Assembly (NCBI RefSeq): GCF_009730915.1
Contig: NC_052476.1
Coordinates: 17,700,162 to 17,764,161 of the forward strand
Length of the DNA: 64,000 nt
Reading direction: 5' to 3'
From: Dioscorea cayenensis subsp. rotundata
Taxonomy: Eukaryota; Streptophyta; Magnoliopsida; Dioscoreales; Dioscoreaceae
Shown here piece after piece: positions 1 through 12,436 of this stretch (position 1 is its first letter; every line of letters begins with the position of its first letter). Under the pieces are notes generated by a model, which saw nothing but the letters and a program-made list of their open reading frames with translations, ran no database searches and was not told the origin of the DNA. The translations under genes and the position numbers were made by a program.

Positions 1-420
1 NNNNNNNNNNNNNNNNNNNNNNNNNNNNNNNNNNNNNNNNNNNNNNNNNNNNNNNNNNNNNNNNNNNNNNNNNNNNNNNNNNNNNNNNNNNNNNNNNNNN
101 NNNNNNNNNNNNNNNNNNNNNNNNNNNNNNNNNNNNNNNNNNNNNNNNNNNNNNNNNNNNNNNNNNNNNNNNNNNNNNNNNNNNNNNNNNNNNNNNNNNN
201 NNNNNNNNNNNNNNNNNNNNNNNNNNNNNNNNNNNNNNNNNNNNNNNNNNNNNNNNNNNNNNNNNNNNNNNNNNNNNNNNNNNNNNNNNNNNNNNNNNNN
301 NNNNNNNNNNNNNNNNNNNNNNNNNNNNNNNNNNNNNNNNNNNNNNNNNNNNNNNNNNNNNNNNNNNNNNNNNNNNNNNNNNNNNNNNNNNNNNNNNNNN
401 NNNNNNNNNNNNNNNNNNNN
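1..420. other. Assembly gap (Ns)
   Basis: The first 420 positions are all N, so nothing can be read. Confidence 1.
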
Positions 421-2020
421 TATAATTAATGTCATTAATAATTAACATAAAGCGAATAGGATATATTATTGGCATAAACACTAATTAACATAAAATTTTG
501 GGTGACTTGCATAATTTTGAGAATTAAAAAAAATAAATTTTAAATAATTTTAAATTTTGGGTAATTTGGATAAATAAAAATTTTAAATTTAAAATGCAAC
601 CGTTTTCATTAAAAAAATAAAATAAAACCAAGTTTTATAAAAAACGATAAAACCCATTATTTGAACGTGACAATATTACAAGAAAAAGATGAACAACATG
701 AGCTAATTGATGCGATGATGAGTGAGACATCACTGGTACAAACCATAAATTTTTCGGGTGATTTAATCAATAAATGACTTGCCAATGAGTTGGCATGATA
801 AAAGCAAAATAAATCTAAAATTAGGGTTTTAATATTTACTTTTCAAGCTTCATGTAATATAATACATTTTATTGAAAATCACAATTGGATTGTTAAGGTT
901 AAATAAGTTGTTTATGTGATGAGTTGTAAACTCTAACTAGAGGATCGAATTTGGTGTTAAAGAATCCTTGATATGATAAAGCGTAAATGGTCTGACAAGT
1001 ATGTTAATTTTTTTAAAATTATTTTCAAATTTGATCATAAATTTTTTTTGGATTTTTTATACATGTATTGTCCTAAAAAATCATCTAATTACTTATATGT
1101 CTATCAATACAATCAAATACCTTGTTTGACAGATTTGTTTATAAATACTACTCTACTCTCATATACACCATCAAAATATATAATAAATTTTATGAATATC
1201 GATTTTTTAATAATAAAAATATGATTTTATTTGAACGAGCCACTTAGGGCCACAAAACGCCACCAATAAAGTGTTTATTAAGTAAATGTTCATTGAGTTA
1301 AGTGAAAAGACCTATTACTATAGCAGTGGTAATGTTGATGGTAATGTAAGCAGGGGCGGCAAATGGGGAAGGGGGTATATAAATTAGAGGAATTGGAAGC
1401 ACTCACACACACACACTCTCTCTCTCTATATATATTAATAATTCATTGAGTCTTTATTTTCATTTTTCTAAAAATATTAATTTTTTTACAAATTAATACC
1501 GATAGCTTAAAAAATAATGTTTGAAATAAAATTAATATTTATTATTTAGATATTTTATAAATTGGTTTATAAAAAATAAAAGAATTAAAAAAAATCATTG
1601 TTTAGCATACATTTATTACAAATTAATTTATATAGAATAAAAATTAGAAAAAAACTACAAACATTTATCGGTTAGACCCGTGATTTTTATTAGTTAGTAT
1701 ATAAGATATACACACACACATATATATATATAAACAAATATTTATATAAATATATATTTTTAGAAAAATATTTATAAAAAATTATTGTTTGGCCTCTTAA
1801 TTTTTTGTTTTGTCTTGTATAAAAATTATAGACTGTATGTGTATAATTGGATCGAGTTAAAGCTACAATAAATATGTCGATTCAATCTAATCTAATTATA
1901 TATTTTTAATTGAAAAAGACTTTCATTTTATAATTTTTATATGTAGCACCCTCTTTATTTTGTCTTACTGCCCGCCTCATCGAATGTGAAAATTACCAGG
2001 TGAAAATATTATTAAATAAG
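421..2020. other. AT-rich intergenic sequence
   Basis: Very AT-rich DNA with no reading frame that looks like a gene; the 83-codon frame at 973-1224 is low-complexity and matches nothing I recognise. It contains short microsatellites near 1403-1435 and 1709-1733. Confidence 0.7.
1403..1435. repeat. Compound microsatellite (CA)n(CT)n(TA)n
   Basis: A CA run passes directly into a CT run and then a TA run. This is a simple sequence repeat and a possible length polymorphism. Confidence 0.95.
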
Positions 2021-2024
2021 ATGG

Positions 2025-3256
2025 TAGTTTGATTACTACCAAAATAGGTGTCCATCAAGATTGCGAGGTTGGTGGTAATATACAATGTTTTTTTTTCCAA
2101 TTATGCCCCCACTCATTTAATCTTATTACACTCATTATTAAAACCCTAGTTTTTATTTTCCCTCATTATTTTTGATATTATAATTTAATTATTTATTTAT
2201 GTAAATACTTTAAATTAAGTTTTTCAAATTTTTATTTATAGAAGTATTTTGGTAAATACAAAGGTATTTTAGAAAATATAAATTGTTTACATCATCCCTC
2301 TTTCTCACTTGATCGATTCGATTATTTCATATCCTCGTGAAAAGTCCTTTCTTTTACTGTGGCAGCTCCTCCGACATACTTTTCGACTTTGTCAAAAGCC
2401 TCATCATTTTTACTGCCAAAATAATACAACTGACTATTAAATATAAAAAACAAATATTAAACAGAAACGTTACAAATTAAATAAAAATTTATGTAGTTAA
2501 TAAACACACAATGTTAAATAAAAAATATACTTAATAAACAAGAAATATATTTTTTAAGCGGGGCAAAATTGGATTTTTAAATAAAATAAACTGATGCTGA
2601 GATTGAAAAATAAATAAACTGAAAAAAAAGTGACTATAGTAAAAATTGAAATATCAGAGGGATATGCAGTGAAAATTTGAAAAGTTACAAGGACTAATAA
2701 ATAATTTTTCTCTTTTAAAAATTGTGATAATTTTCTATATTATAATTTAATCATTTATTTATCTCAATACTTTAAATTATATTTTTTAAAATTTTATATA
2801 CTAGGGGTATTTTGGTAAATAAAAAGGTATTTTAAAAATTGTGTTTAAAATAATTTTTGATATTATAGTTTAATTATTTATTTATTTAAATACTTTAAAT
2901 TATATTTTTCAAAATTTTATATTTAAGGGTAATTTGGTAAATACAAAGGTATTTTAAAAATTTGTGCAATTTTTTTTAATATTATAATTTAATTATTTAT
3001 TTATCTAAATACTTTAAATTATATTTTTTAAAATTTTATATGTAGAAGTATTTTGGTAAATTTGATACATTACTGAGGTAATTACTATGACTAACCAAAC
3101 ATGGTAATGAAAGATTACCAGTAATGTAAATTCTCAACCAAATATGGTAATCTCACATTAACACAACATTCCCAGACATATAACATTTCCGATCTCATTA
3201 CCATGATAATTTCATTATCATGGTAATATATTATTACTGCGAATCAAACGACCCCT
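2025..3256. mobile_element. Candidate MITE-like DNA transposon with tandem-repeat interior
   Basis: The right end, read on the minus strand, starts AGGGGTCGTTTGATTCG and is followed by short palindromes of the ATTACCATGATAAT type, as in many plant MITEs. Near 2025 a weakly similar GTAGTTTGATTAC occurs in the other orientation and may be the left end. The interior is mostly the ~120-bp tandem repeat described separately. I could not define a target-site duplication, so the left limit and the superfamily are uncertain. Confidence 0.35.
2165..3070. repeat. ~120-bp tandem repeat, four copies, interrupted
   Basis: Four diverged copies of a unit start near 2166, 2730, 2846 and 2969. Each runs from a TTGATATTATAATTTAATT-like start to a GTATTTTGGTAAATA-like end. 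The first copy is separated from the other three by about 430 bp of unrelated sequence (about 2290-2720), which includes a less AT-rich stretch near 2300-2400. Confidence 0.75.
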
Positions 3257-5321
3257 AAAAAAAAATCGAATTTAGCAATATAAACTCTGATTTAAAAGAA
3301 AATTAAACTAATATTCTTAAAAAAGCCTGAACTTCTCATCTAGAAAAAAATAATGAGAAAAAATAAACTATTTCCCTCATTCTTTTTATTTGTCGTGATT
3401 AACCAAATTTCACATACCAAAAAACTTAATTATTTTATAAAATTTTATAAAAAATTAAATATCTTTTCCAAAATTATCCATAATTCATATCTTCACATTT
3501 CTCTTTTATATTTAATTCCAACAAGAGATAAATAAAATGTTAAGAATATTTTTAGAAAAAAAAACTTAATAAATATTTCTTGATGTTAAAAAATGAATTG
3601 AGAAATAAGATGTTAGAAAATAAAATAAAAAATAATAAAAACATGAATTAGTGTTAGATAAAAAAAGGATTTGTGATAGATAAAAAAGAACGGAGAGAGT
3701 AATATTCTCATAAGTGCAGGAATGATATGTAATACTAATTTACAAACATGGAACATTTTTTAAATTTTTCTTATTTTTTTATAAATATTTATGGTGTTTA
3801 TTTTAGAAACCAGAAACTTAATATTTCTAGTAAAAATATAAAAATAATAGCTTGAACATATATCAGACTAATTAATTCTATTACTGGTGTCACTTCAACA
3901 TCGCATAATATCTACAAGGAAAAATACGAGAGACGTGTTTGTTTGCCAACAAAAGAACAATAACTTTTATTGCTGGATATCCTGAAATAATTAAAGCAGG
4001 AACCTACCATAGCACCAGAATCAACCACCTGTTCCCATTAATGCTTGCCATTTCTAAATTAATGATATCTGTAAATAACTTTACCTAAAACACAAGATAC
4101 CATTTATTTTCAGAAAATCAGGTTATTTGCTTCACTTTTTGTTAATAATAAAAATAAAAAAAAACAAAGAATCTTTACTTTTTAAATTTTCTAGATCAAA
4201 TCACATTCTGAATCTATACTGCCGCTACAACCATACTCTCAAAGAACACACAAGCAGATCATAGGAGAAACAATATGAACCACTAAAAAAAATATCATTA
4301 AAATGAACAATCTAAACATTTGTCCAGAAATAATTCTTAAACATACAAGACCCAAAAAATTACAAAAGACTTCAAATCATAGGCCCATTGACATATAACA
4401 TTACACCTAAAGGGTACTCATGATCTCAATTATCATGATCTTTCTAATTGGTGAAACATAACATTCAATGCACTAGTTACTTATTTCTATGAAAGCAACT
4501 TCTTGTTTTCTATCACAACCATACAAAAAATGATTTGAAGGCAAGCAATTGTCTCCTAAGAACAGTAAACAGAGAAAAACAAGTCTGTCAATCATTTTCA
4601 AATGTTTACAACCAAGTTTTCCACCTATTTTGTATCTCTCCATCCCATCTTAAGTCTTTTTTTTTTAAAAAAAAAATATTTTTCTGCCCATTTATTTATT
4701 GTCAAACTTCTATAACCACCTTTTATTCCCTTTTTACCTCAGTTCTTTACCTAACTTGCCAACTTGGAATCTTATTACTCTCCCCCTCTAAACTTCCTAG
4801 TTGTTTTCTTTATATTTGTGTACCGCTTGCCTTATTTATCTAAATACCACTTCCCCTGCCTAACCAAGTCCTATTGCTTTACTGAATCATTGGTATCTAA
4901 CTTTCTATCTCCAGCTCTTATTTACTCCAGTTTATATCTTTCTAGTATCTGACTTTAAATTAGATAATTCTCAATTGTCAAAATTGAAGTATTGAACAAG
5001 TTTTCAGAAAATAGATAAAACAAATTGGAAATTATTTTCTGAAGATTTTTTTAAAAAAGCAAGCTTGATTTCTGAAACAAGCAGGCACAAATAAAACAGC
5101 CAACCACATATAATGCTATACACTTATAAATGGCAGAGACTTTTGCAGACTTACCACATAGATAGTCATTAATAGTGCATCCACTCCTGAAGAAAACTAC
5201 AACTGTCATCCAAGTCTTAGAACTACTACTACTCATAAAGTCAGCAATTAAAAGCCAACAATTCAATCAGAAGTTCTCAAGTCTAAGTTCATCAACTTCT
5301 AACTGTCCACAGATCAATATA
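3257..5321. other. Intergenic, nothing recognised
   Basis: AT-rich DNA. The frames at 3353-3535, 4535-4843 and 4764-4952 show no domain, motif or codon pattern that would mark them as genes. No RNA gene was seen. Confidence 0.6.
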
Positions 5322-5329
5322 ATGGTAAA

Positions 5330-5676
5330 CTAAGAAGCATGGACACGGATATGGTGACACGACACGGACACGGTAATTTCTAAAAATTAAGGATACAGGT
5401 ACAACAGGACACGGCTATAATACATATTATCTATTTATATAAAATATTTATTATAAATATAAATCTACATAGTTTTCATGTAATATATACCATATATTTA
5501 CTTATAGATTAATTTGGTGATCTTGTGTATTGGGAAGTGATTAGAAAATATACATGAGTATTTTAAAAAAATCATTTACAAAGTATATGAGTATCTGGAG
5601 GTGTCCACAGTGTGTCCGGTTATCCGTGTGTCCGACACGGGTACGCCAAGCTTCCCGGAGTGTCCGTACTTCATAG
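5330..5676. mobile_element. Short TIR element with GACACGG motifs
   Basis: A 347-bp element. The left end CTAAGAAGCATGGACAC and the reverse complement of the right end, CTATGAAGTACGGACAC, agree at 14 of 17 positions. The direct repeat ATGGTAAA flanks it at 5322-5329 and 5677-5684, an 8-bp target duplication (9 bp if the next C is counted). GC-rich GACACGG/GTGTCCG blocks sit just inside both ends and the centre is AT-rich. An 8-bp duplication suggests hAT and a 9-bp one Mutator. It has no coding capacity. Confidence 0.75.
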
Positions 5677-5684
5677 ATGGTAAA

Positions 5685-8031
5685 CCACCATGCAAGATAA
5701 GAACTTACTGCACTTCCTAATATTTATCACTTCTGTTATGGCCTTAATCATCATATTCTAAACAGAGTTGCATTTAGTACATGTACTCTGATTCCCAGCA
5801 GATGATAGTGATCCATATAAGATTATTGTTTTGACAAGCAGCATCACTTGCGTGACAGTTCTTATTATCAATATTTTCCACACAAAATAGAATGCAATGT
5901 GTCACCTAGATATGAGACATTAGTTCAACTATGATTAGCCATAGATTCACCATTAAAAAATATCCTACAGTAATTAAAAATGTGGAAGAAAATAGAAATG
6001 ATAGTGAAAACCAGAAATATTCCCAAGATACAGCAAACACTGACATGAAGGATTTAACTTGTTCACCTGTATCCACCACACCAACAACACTAAATTCTTC
6101 AAATATTTGCAATTCCCAAATTTCTCTTAAGCTTTCAACATAATTCAGATCATCTGTTATAAACTGTTGATATCAATATCACCTGAATGCTATACAAAAA
6201 TCACATGAGAAGATGCTATACTACCTTTCTAAGTCAGTCTCCAAATCTTATGCAAAATTTCTTTGTTTATGTTGTCATGTCACATTCCATAACAGATTAT
6301 CTATGCACTTCTAGTATTTCTCATACTATGACATTAACAATGAACCCAATATTTGCACTTAATCATATATCCTGAGATGAATCCATGGTGCTCTAAACAT
6401 GACATTTGAGTCACAAAAGAGACGAAAACAACTCAAGTGTTGTGCAGCATCTATTCAAAAACATGCTCACCTGAATTTTAACTTAATCTGAGAACCCAAC
6501 ACTGACGTTATAAATTTCAAATATATGCACAGATTATGAATGCCCATCTATCAATTTTCCCATAAAAAAGCTCTAGTTACTATTCCAAGAAACAAAAAGG
6601 AAATGCTCACAATCCACAAATAAAATTGCCACAAGAAGAGCATAGCGCAAGTGGCCTGATAAAAAAACTAGTGTCACATTCAGAAAACCACACGGCTCAG
6701 GCAAATGATACCAGATATGCAGATGCAGGCTAAAATAACCAAGAAAAGAATACATGTGGAACTTGAAGTCAGTGAAACCGTACCTCCACGTTAAGAGAGA
6801 ATGGATAAGAAGTAAAAAACAGTAGTGGAGCATTGACCAATACAAATAACAAATATGAAGGGGGAAAGCATGATAACTCAAATAAATAACTTGATAGCTT
6901 GCAGTGCATCAAATCCTTGTCTTAACAGCATTGTGCAGGCATCACTTGAATGCCATCAGGGGTATTTTTAACTCAGACTCTGGACTGGACCAAAATTGTT
7001 GAACAAGATGCAAGCTAGAGGTCACAATATGTGATAACAAAACCAAGGAGAACTACTTTTGTGGTACAAAGAATATATAGATACATAAAAAAGAAGTCAT
7101 CAACAAATGAACCAGATGGGTAAAGCAATATATGAACTTGAGAAATTCATTATATGATAAGATGAAATATGAAGGAATGAAACCAGCAAGCAAGAACTAC
7201 TGCAAGAGTGAGCAACACCTTTTTTAATGTACTATCAATTTCTTTCCATGATCCCTTCCACTCGAGCCTGGGTCTACAGTGGGGGTGAGCCAGTTTGTAC
7301 AGATAGAAAGAGAGAGCGAGAAAGATCGATGTGTTACAAACAAGGCTCTTTTGATATTCTCTTAAACTAAGACACTTCAGTTTAAATCAAATATTGACTT
7401 GACCAAAGAACCTTATAAGAATTTAAGATTGCAATATTGTTTCTTGAGGCCAAATTCTTAATTTTGTGTTTGTGTTAAAGCAATGATATCATATCATGGA
7501 TGATAATTTAGTTAATACAAACTCGGACAGCGCAACAGATAAGAAGAGGTTCCAATGTCTTGCAACTGAAAAGGGCTTGTCCTCAGATTCATTTTAGTTA
7601 GCTGATTCATAAAATAGCTCAACTGACTACATAAAATTCTCTAAACAAACATCTGTTGCCTGTGCAAAAGAAAGCAAATACAGGTCTTGGTCCACAAGTG
7701 AAAGTTTAATCTCTAATTCCAAGTTCGATGTGTTCGAGAAGAATCATCCAGTCGATGCTCGAAGTTAAAAATCCTAACCATCTAATCACAGAATTTGAAA
7801 GAATAGCTCATTTCCATGACTAAGCAGACAAATCAATTTATGATGCATTACCTAGGCGATTCAACAGTTAAAGAATGCAAAACCCAGTTCGCATAGCAAA
7901 GAGAAATATTTGAGTTGGAAGTATAAACCTGCTGAATCCAAGTACAAATTGCTGAAAATAGTAACTTAAGTTCAAGGAAGATTAGAACCAATCCATCATT
8001 AAAGATAACAGAGATATACCAATTGACAAAA
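5685..8031. other. Intergenic / 3' flank of the proteasome gene
   Basis: No convincing coding sequence on either strand. The part nearest 8031 must hold the 3' UTR of the minus-strand proteasome gene. Read on the minus strand, a possible small 3'-UTR intron runs from a GTATAT donor at about 8019 to a TTTTCAG acceptor at about 7952, with another CAG at about 7930. This intron is only a suggestion from the splice-site pattern. Confidence 0.5.
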
Positions 8032-8784
8032 TCAAGATGACTCCGCAGCAGCCTGTGTGACACCATGCTTAACAAGCAACTTACCAAGCGCATCTGGAGA
8101 GCATACCTGGTACTTGACCTCCCCTGAAGGTGCCAAGAAGATCTCCGCAAGCTCCAGCTTCTCTGAAGTAAGGCTGGTGCTATCCATTGTCTTGCTGAGC
8201 ACCTTAAGCGCGAGTTGCACGGCCTCCTCCCGTGTCATCTCCTCCTTATAATCCTGCTTCAGCATGGACTGCGCGGCCTGGTTATTAGCCCCAATGGCGG
8301 CAGCCTTCCACCCGCCATAGTTCCCGCTCGGGTCGCTCATGTAGAGCTGGAAACCAAAGCTCCGGTCCCATCCAGCAAAGAGGAAGGAAACTCCAAAGGG
8401 GCGAAGGCCACCGAACTGGGTGTACCCTTGCTTGGTGTCACAAAGAGACTGCACGAGCTGCTCGACAGGCATCGGCTCTTGGTACGCGTAGGTGTAGCGC
8501 TGGGCCTGAACACGAGCCGTGTTGATGAGGATGTTAGCATCGGACATGATTCCGGCGACGGCACAAGCAAGGTGATCGTCGATCTTGTACATCTTTTCAG
8601 TGGATCGGGAGGTCTGGAGGAGCTTGGAGGTGACCTTCTTCTCGCCGACGAGGACGACACCGTCACGAGCAAGGATGCCGATGGCGGAGCCGGCGTTGCC
8701 GATCGCCTCCATGGCGTACTCCACCTGGTAGAGCCGGCCCTCAGGGGAGAAGATCGTGGTGCGGCTATCGTAGCGGCGAGACAT
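8032..8784 (-). CDS. PAC1: 20S proteasome subunit alpha type-4 (plant PAC class)
   Basis: A complete 250-codon frame in one exon, ATG at 8784 and TGA at 8032. It encodes a non-catalytic alpha-ring subunit of the 20S core proteasome, which degrades ubiquitinated proteins in cytosol and nucleus. Residues 5-24 read [20 protein letters not shown], the N-terminal alpha-subunit signature that gates the pore. The Ntn-hydrolase-fold body follows, with [13 protein letters not shown], the [15 protein letters not shown] segment and [16 protein letters not shown], all as in eukaryotic alpha type-4 (PSMA4/PAC). The length matches the family and there is no break. Codon use is much more GC-rich than the surroundings, most strongly in the 5' half. 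It is the only intact host gene here. Paralogue number (PAC1 or PAC2) cannot be told from the sequence. Confidence 0.97.
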   Translation of the reverse strand: MSRRYDSRTTIFSPEGRLYQVEYAMEAIGNAGSAIGILARDGVVLVGEKKVTSKLLQTSRSTEKMYKIDDHLACAVAGIMSDANILINTARVQAQRYTYAYQEPMPVEQLVQSLCDTKQGYTQFGGLRPFGVSFLFAGWDRSFGFQLYMSDPSGNYGGWKAAAIGANNQAAQSMLKQDYKEEMTREEAVQLALKVLSKTMDSTSLTSEKLELAEIFLAPSGEVKYQVCSPDALGKLLVKHGVTQAAAESS

Positions 8785-8960
8785 CTCGCGATCTCGATCG
8801 GAGAGAAGTGTGGGAAATTCTAGGGTTTTGAGATTGAATCAATGGAGATCGAAAACTCTAGGGCAGTGAAGTTGGAGGAGATGTGCTTCGAAGATCTCAG
8901 AAGAGGAATGGTGTTGCTTGCGGCCCAAGATGGTGAAAGCGGATTCGGGTCTCGTTAGTA
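8785..8960 (-). promoter_or_regulatory. Proteasome gene promoter/5' UTR: telo-box and site II motif
   Basis: On the minus strand, an AAACCCTA telo-box (plus-strand TAGGGTTT, 8821-8828) lies about 37 bases upstream of the ATG. A TGGGCC site II element (plus-strand GGCCCA, 8922-8927) lies about 140 bases upstream. In plants this pair is common in promoters of ribosomal, proteasome and other growth-linked genes, where TCP-type factors bind site II. The transcription start is not visible. Confidence 0.55.
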
Positions 8961-9052
8961 GAAAAATGTGATCCGCTAATATACTCCATTTTGCAGTTAT
9001 ATCCCTGAGAAAATCTTATAATATAAATGCGTGTGTAACCCCATACAAATTA

Positions 9053-10754
9053 GGTCTTAAATAATTTCTTTCCTTTTGTCACTCTACATTTTTAGTCCCT
9101 TTATTTTAATTTGGTCTTTTTAGTCCCTTTACTTCATATTTTGGGTAAATCAGGTCTACACCGAGAATGGGGTTTCCAACGCTGTTTGTTTGTGTTTGAC
9201 GTGGAGCTTTTATGAATATAATATTAATAAAATAATAAAATAATGGATAAATATTATTTTTTCCAGTGCCCTTTCTTGGATTTGGATCCCTCTTTCACTT
9301 TCGTATCTGAGATGGTTTTTTAAAAATTTTTGTCTTTTTTTTCAGTTCTAAAATAGGTTCTACTCCGACGATGACATTCCCTTCCTCCTAAAACAAGTTC
9401 TCTTTATCATCCTCTCAGGTTCCAGTGTCTTGTTCCATTTGACCTTGTCGGAGCCGTGGGTGCGCCAACAGGAACTCCTAACCAACAATACTCATGCGAA
9501 GCCAAGTAGCCCTAATCTTTGCAAAGCTTAGATAGAGGAACTAATTTCAGAATCGTGTTTCTGATTTGAACATTAAATTGTGTTTGTTTTTGAGTTTGCA
9601 TGAGAATCTTATTTTGATACTCAGTTGTTTCTTTAATTATAACAAAAGTCTCAATTTCGGTAAAAGTTGGATCTTAATGGCTAACGCAATGGAGCAACAC
9701 TGAATTGTGTTGATGTCTTGCTTTTTAATATTGTTTTAAGCTGTGTTCAATCCATGCATAGTCAATTTGAATGTAACACTTTTTTTGAATGTAACAACTT
9801 CCACAGGAGCTTTGGAAGAAATTGGTTACATCTTGCATTCAATCCATTTATTGTGTTCAATTGATTTACTGAACTAAAGAAAGGCAACAATTGCAACATT
9901 TTACAATCCTGTAATAAACACCAAAAGTTACATCTTCATTGAACATTTTGTTTGCATAAACCTCATTAGTGATGCCACATGTTCTTCACATATGTCATTT
10001 GTCACCTATTAACACAAAAAGTTTCTAACTACATCATGATATACAATTAACAAAAAGAAACCATGAGATTGTGTACCATCAATTTTGAGGCTTATGTCCC
10101 TAGCCTACACAAAACATTTCATAAGTTGCATCAGTTTCATAGGGAATCCTTGCATTCATATTTAAGGATTTGCATCAGATGGAGCTTCTATTATGCTTTG
10201 TTGTGTTGGACATTCATTTCCTACAGAGGAGGGCTGTTGATTTGATTTTTCATTGTGGGAAGGTTCTGCACTTTTATTATGTAATCTAGCAATCTTCCTT
10301 TTCCTTAATTCTTTCTAGTCACACCAATGAAAGATTTTGTTAACAACAATTTACAAATGCAATGTTAAAACTGGGTTTAACTCATACATAACTTACTAAC
10401 AATTCCTTAATTGTGATGAACTAAGAGCTGTGAGCCACTTCCCTGATAACAATTAACTGTCCAATGTGAGTACCTTGCAACCATCTCAGATCAAAAAGTG
10501 AATAAGGGATCCAAATCCTAGAAAGGGCACTGCAAAGAAATTATATTTTTATCCACGGTTTTATTATTTTATTAATATTATATTCATAAAAGCTCCACGT
10601 CAGACACAAACAAATGGTGGAGGAAACATCGTTCTTGGTGTGGACCTAATTTACCCAAAATATGATGTAGAGGGACTAAAAAGACCAAATTAAAATAGAG
10701 GAACTAAAAGGGTAGAGTGAGAAAAAGTAAAGGGACTATTTAGGGTATTTGACC
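9053..10754. mobile_element. Mutator-like element with long terminal inverted repeats
   Basis: About 270 bp at the left end (9053 to about 9330) reappears inverted at the right end (about 10480-10754). Shared blocks include TTTAATTTGGTCTTTTTAGT, a TATTTTGGGTAAAT block and GACGTGGAGCTTTTATGAAT. Imperfect 9-bp flanks TACAAATTA (9044-9052) and AAAAAATTA (10755-10763) agree at 7 of 9, fitting Mutator-type duplication. The 1.15-kb interior has no intact transposase; the 60-codon frame at 10063-10245 is not recognisable, so the element looks non-autonomous. Its left end is within about 100 bp of the proteasome promoter. Confidence 0.75.
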
Positions 10755-10763
10755 AAAAAATTA

Positions 10764-11499
10764 TATCAATTATTATTTATTTATTTATTGTTAAGTGGGC
10801 GAGGGCCGTGCACACATGGGCGATGAGAACATCCGCATACAACCACTACTCATATGCTCAAATATATGCCCTCACTTTTGATTCATACTCTCATACAATT
10901 CTGATGATAATGATTCAAATATCAATAGATCACTTGATTGTTTGTTTCAAGTGGTAATTATTTCCTGCATCAATAACAAATGTCTAAAGCATTTTTTGTA
11001 ACCCTCTTCACGAACTCAAGGTTTCAAAATTGCTTTTTTTTTTTCTATGTGTTTGTTTAAATAGTTGGATTTTTAACTGGACATTATATGAATAAATATG
11101 CATTGTCTGTAGGAATGTACAAGTAAATATATTTTTAATAGTATAAAAACTTTAGAATAAATTGTGATTTTTTAATGAGAAAAAAATAAGTTTCTCGAAT
11201 AGTTGTCTACGTCATTTACTCTCTTTCTCCCCATCTTTCTTTTTAAATAAAGAAAAACTTTAGTTTTTTTTTTTTTCATCATTTAAATCCTAAACTGCAG
11301 AGTATAAACCAAAAACTTCTCTCTAAACCCTAAATCAATCCGGTTTTGTGGGTTAGAGTTTAGGATTTATGGTTTAATATTAAGTGTTTAGTACATTTTT
11401 GAATTTTGGATTTTAGGGTTTTATAATTAATGGTTTATAGTTTTTAAAATCTAGGGTTCATACTTTTAAATTTAAAATTTATAAAAAAATTGGGATCAA
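10764..11499. other. AT-rich intergenic DNA with degenerate AAACCCTA-like runs
   Basis: No gene seen. Between about 11290 and 11470 scattered AAACCCTAAA and TTTAGGGTTT words occur on both strands, too irregular for a telomeric array. A TTTATT run sits near 10775. Confidence 0.5.
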
Positions 11500-12372
11500 T
11501 CCTTGTGGCATTTGCACGGCCATGTTTGGGCATACGCCAATGGCGTTGGAAATGGGATTGAGGGGGCTTCATTCCCTCAAAATCTTGATTGTTCATGATC
11601 CCCAATTTTGGGGGCATGAGCATTCTTTGCCCTTTAATTACTATGTTACCCTTAATAAATAAAAAAATTTATTTTTATAATGCACCCAATACCGCCTATA
11701 ATTAAATCACTCTTTAATTAAATTGATTTATGCCATTAAAATATTTGGTTATCATAATTAAATAAAAAAATATTTAAACATTTACTAATCATAATTAAGA
11801 TAGACTTTGAAATTATTTTAGGAAAGTAGAAATTTTGTCCATTTAAACTTACATAAAAATGTAGTAAAAATATAGTTAAAATATATTATTTAATTTTAGA
11901 AATTAAATTGGATAATACTTAAATGAATTAATTATTTTAATTATTATAATAAAAATGTACAATAATTAAAGTGAATTTTTATTTAAAATATTTAATTATA
12001 ATAATTAAAATGAATAATTTTGTCTAAATAATTTTATAAATTAAAAAATTAGTTATCCTTAAATATAATTAACTTATTTAAAATTGTATTTAGAAAATGA
12101 ATACATCAATAACTTATTTAAATTTTTTTATAGAAATTGGAGACATTTAATAATTATTTCTTTTACAATTAAGACATATTATTTAATTAAAATATCAGAG
12201 AGTATAAAAGTAATTTTACTAAAATTTTCCCACTATTTCTATCCTTATCCCCTCTAACCAAACATTACTTTTGTTCCCATCACCAACCCCCCGTCCCTAT
12301 TTTTATATCCATCCCCTTCCCCTTCTCTATCCCAATCCCCATATTCCCATTCTTCTCAACCAAACGGACCCT
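11500..12372. mobile_element. Candidate Tourist/PIF-like MITE
   Basis: The right end reads, on the minus strand, GGGTCCGTTTGGTTGAGAAG followed by G-rich imperfect repeats, a form typical of Tourist-like plant MITEs, and is followed by TTA. A weaker GGCCATGTTTGGGCATACGCC near 11517 may be the left end. The interior is AT-rich. No clean TTA/TAA duplication is visible on the left, so the limits are tentative. Confidence 0.4.
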
Positions 12373-12436
12373 TATATAACTATACAATATAGATTATTTT
12401 GAATAATAGATCATTTTCAATTTCCATTATAAGGAT

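Noticed and set aside
6573..6881. 102-codon minus-strand frame with hydrophobic stretches
   Set aside because: No signature, no plausible promoter or neighbour, and chance frames of this size are common here.
8215..8823. 202-codon frame on the plus strand over the proteasome gene
   Set aside because: It is the opposite-strand shadow of the intact proteasome coding sequence, open only because that sequence is GC-rich.
11290..11470. Interstitial telomere repeats
   Set aside because: AAACCCTAAA-like words are scattered, irregular and on both strands, so they do not form an array.
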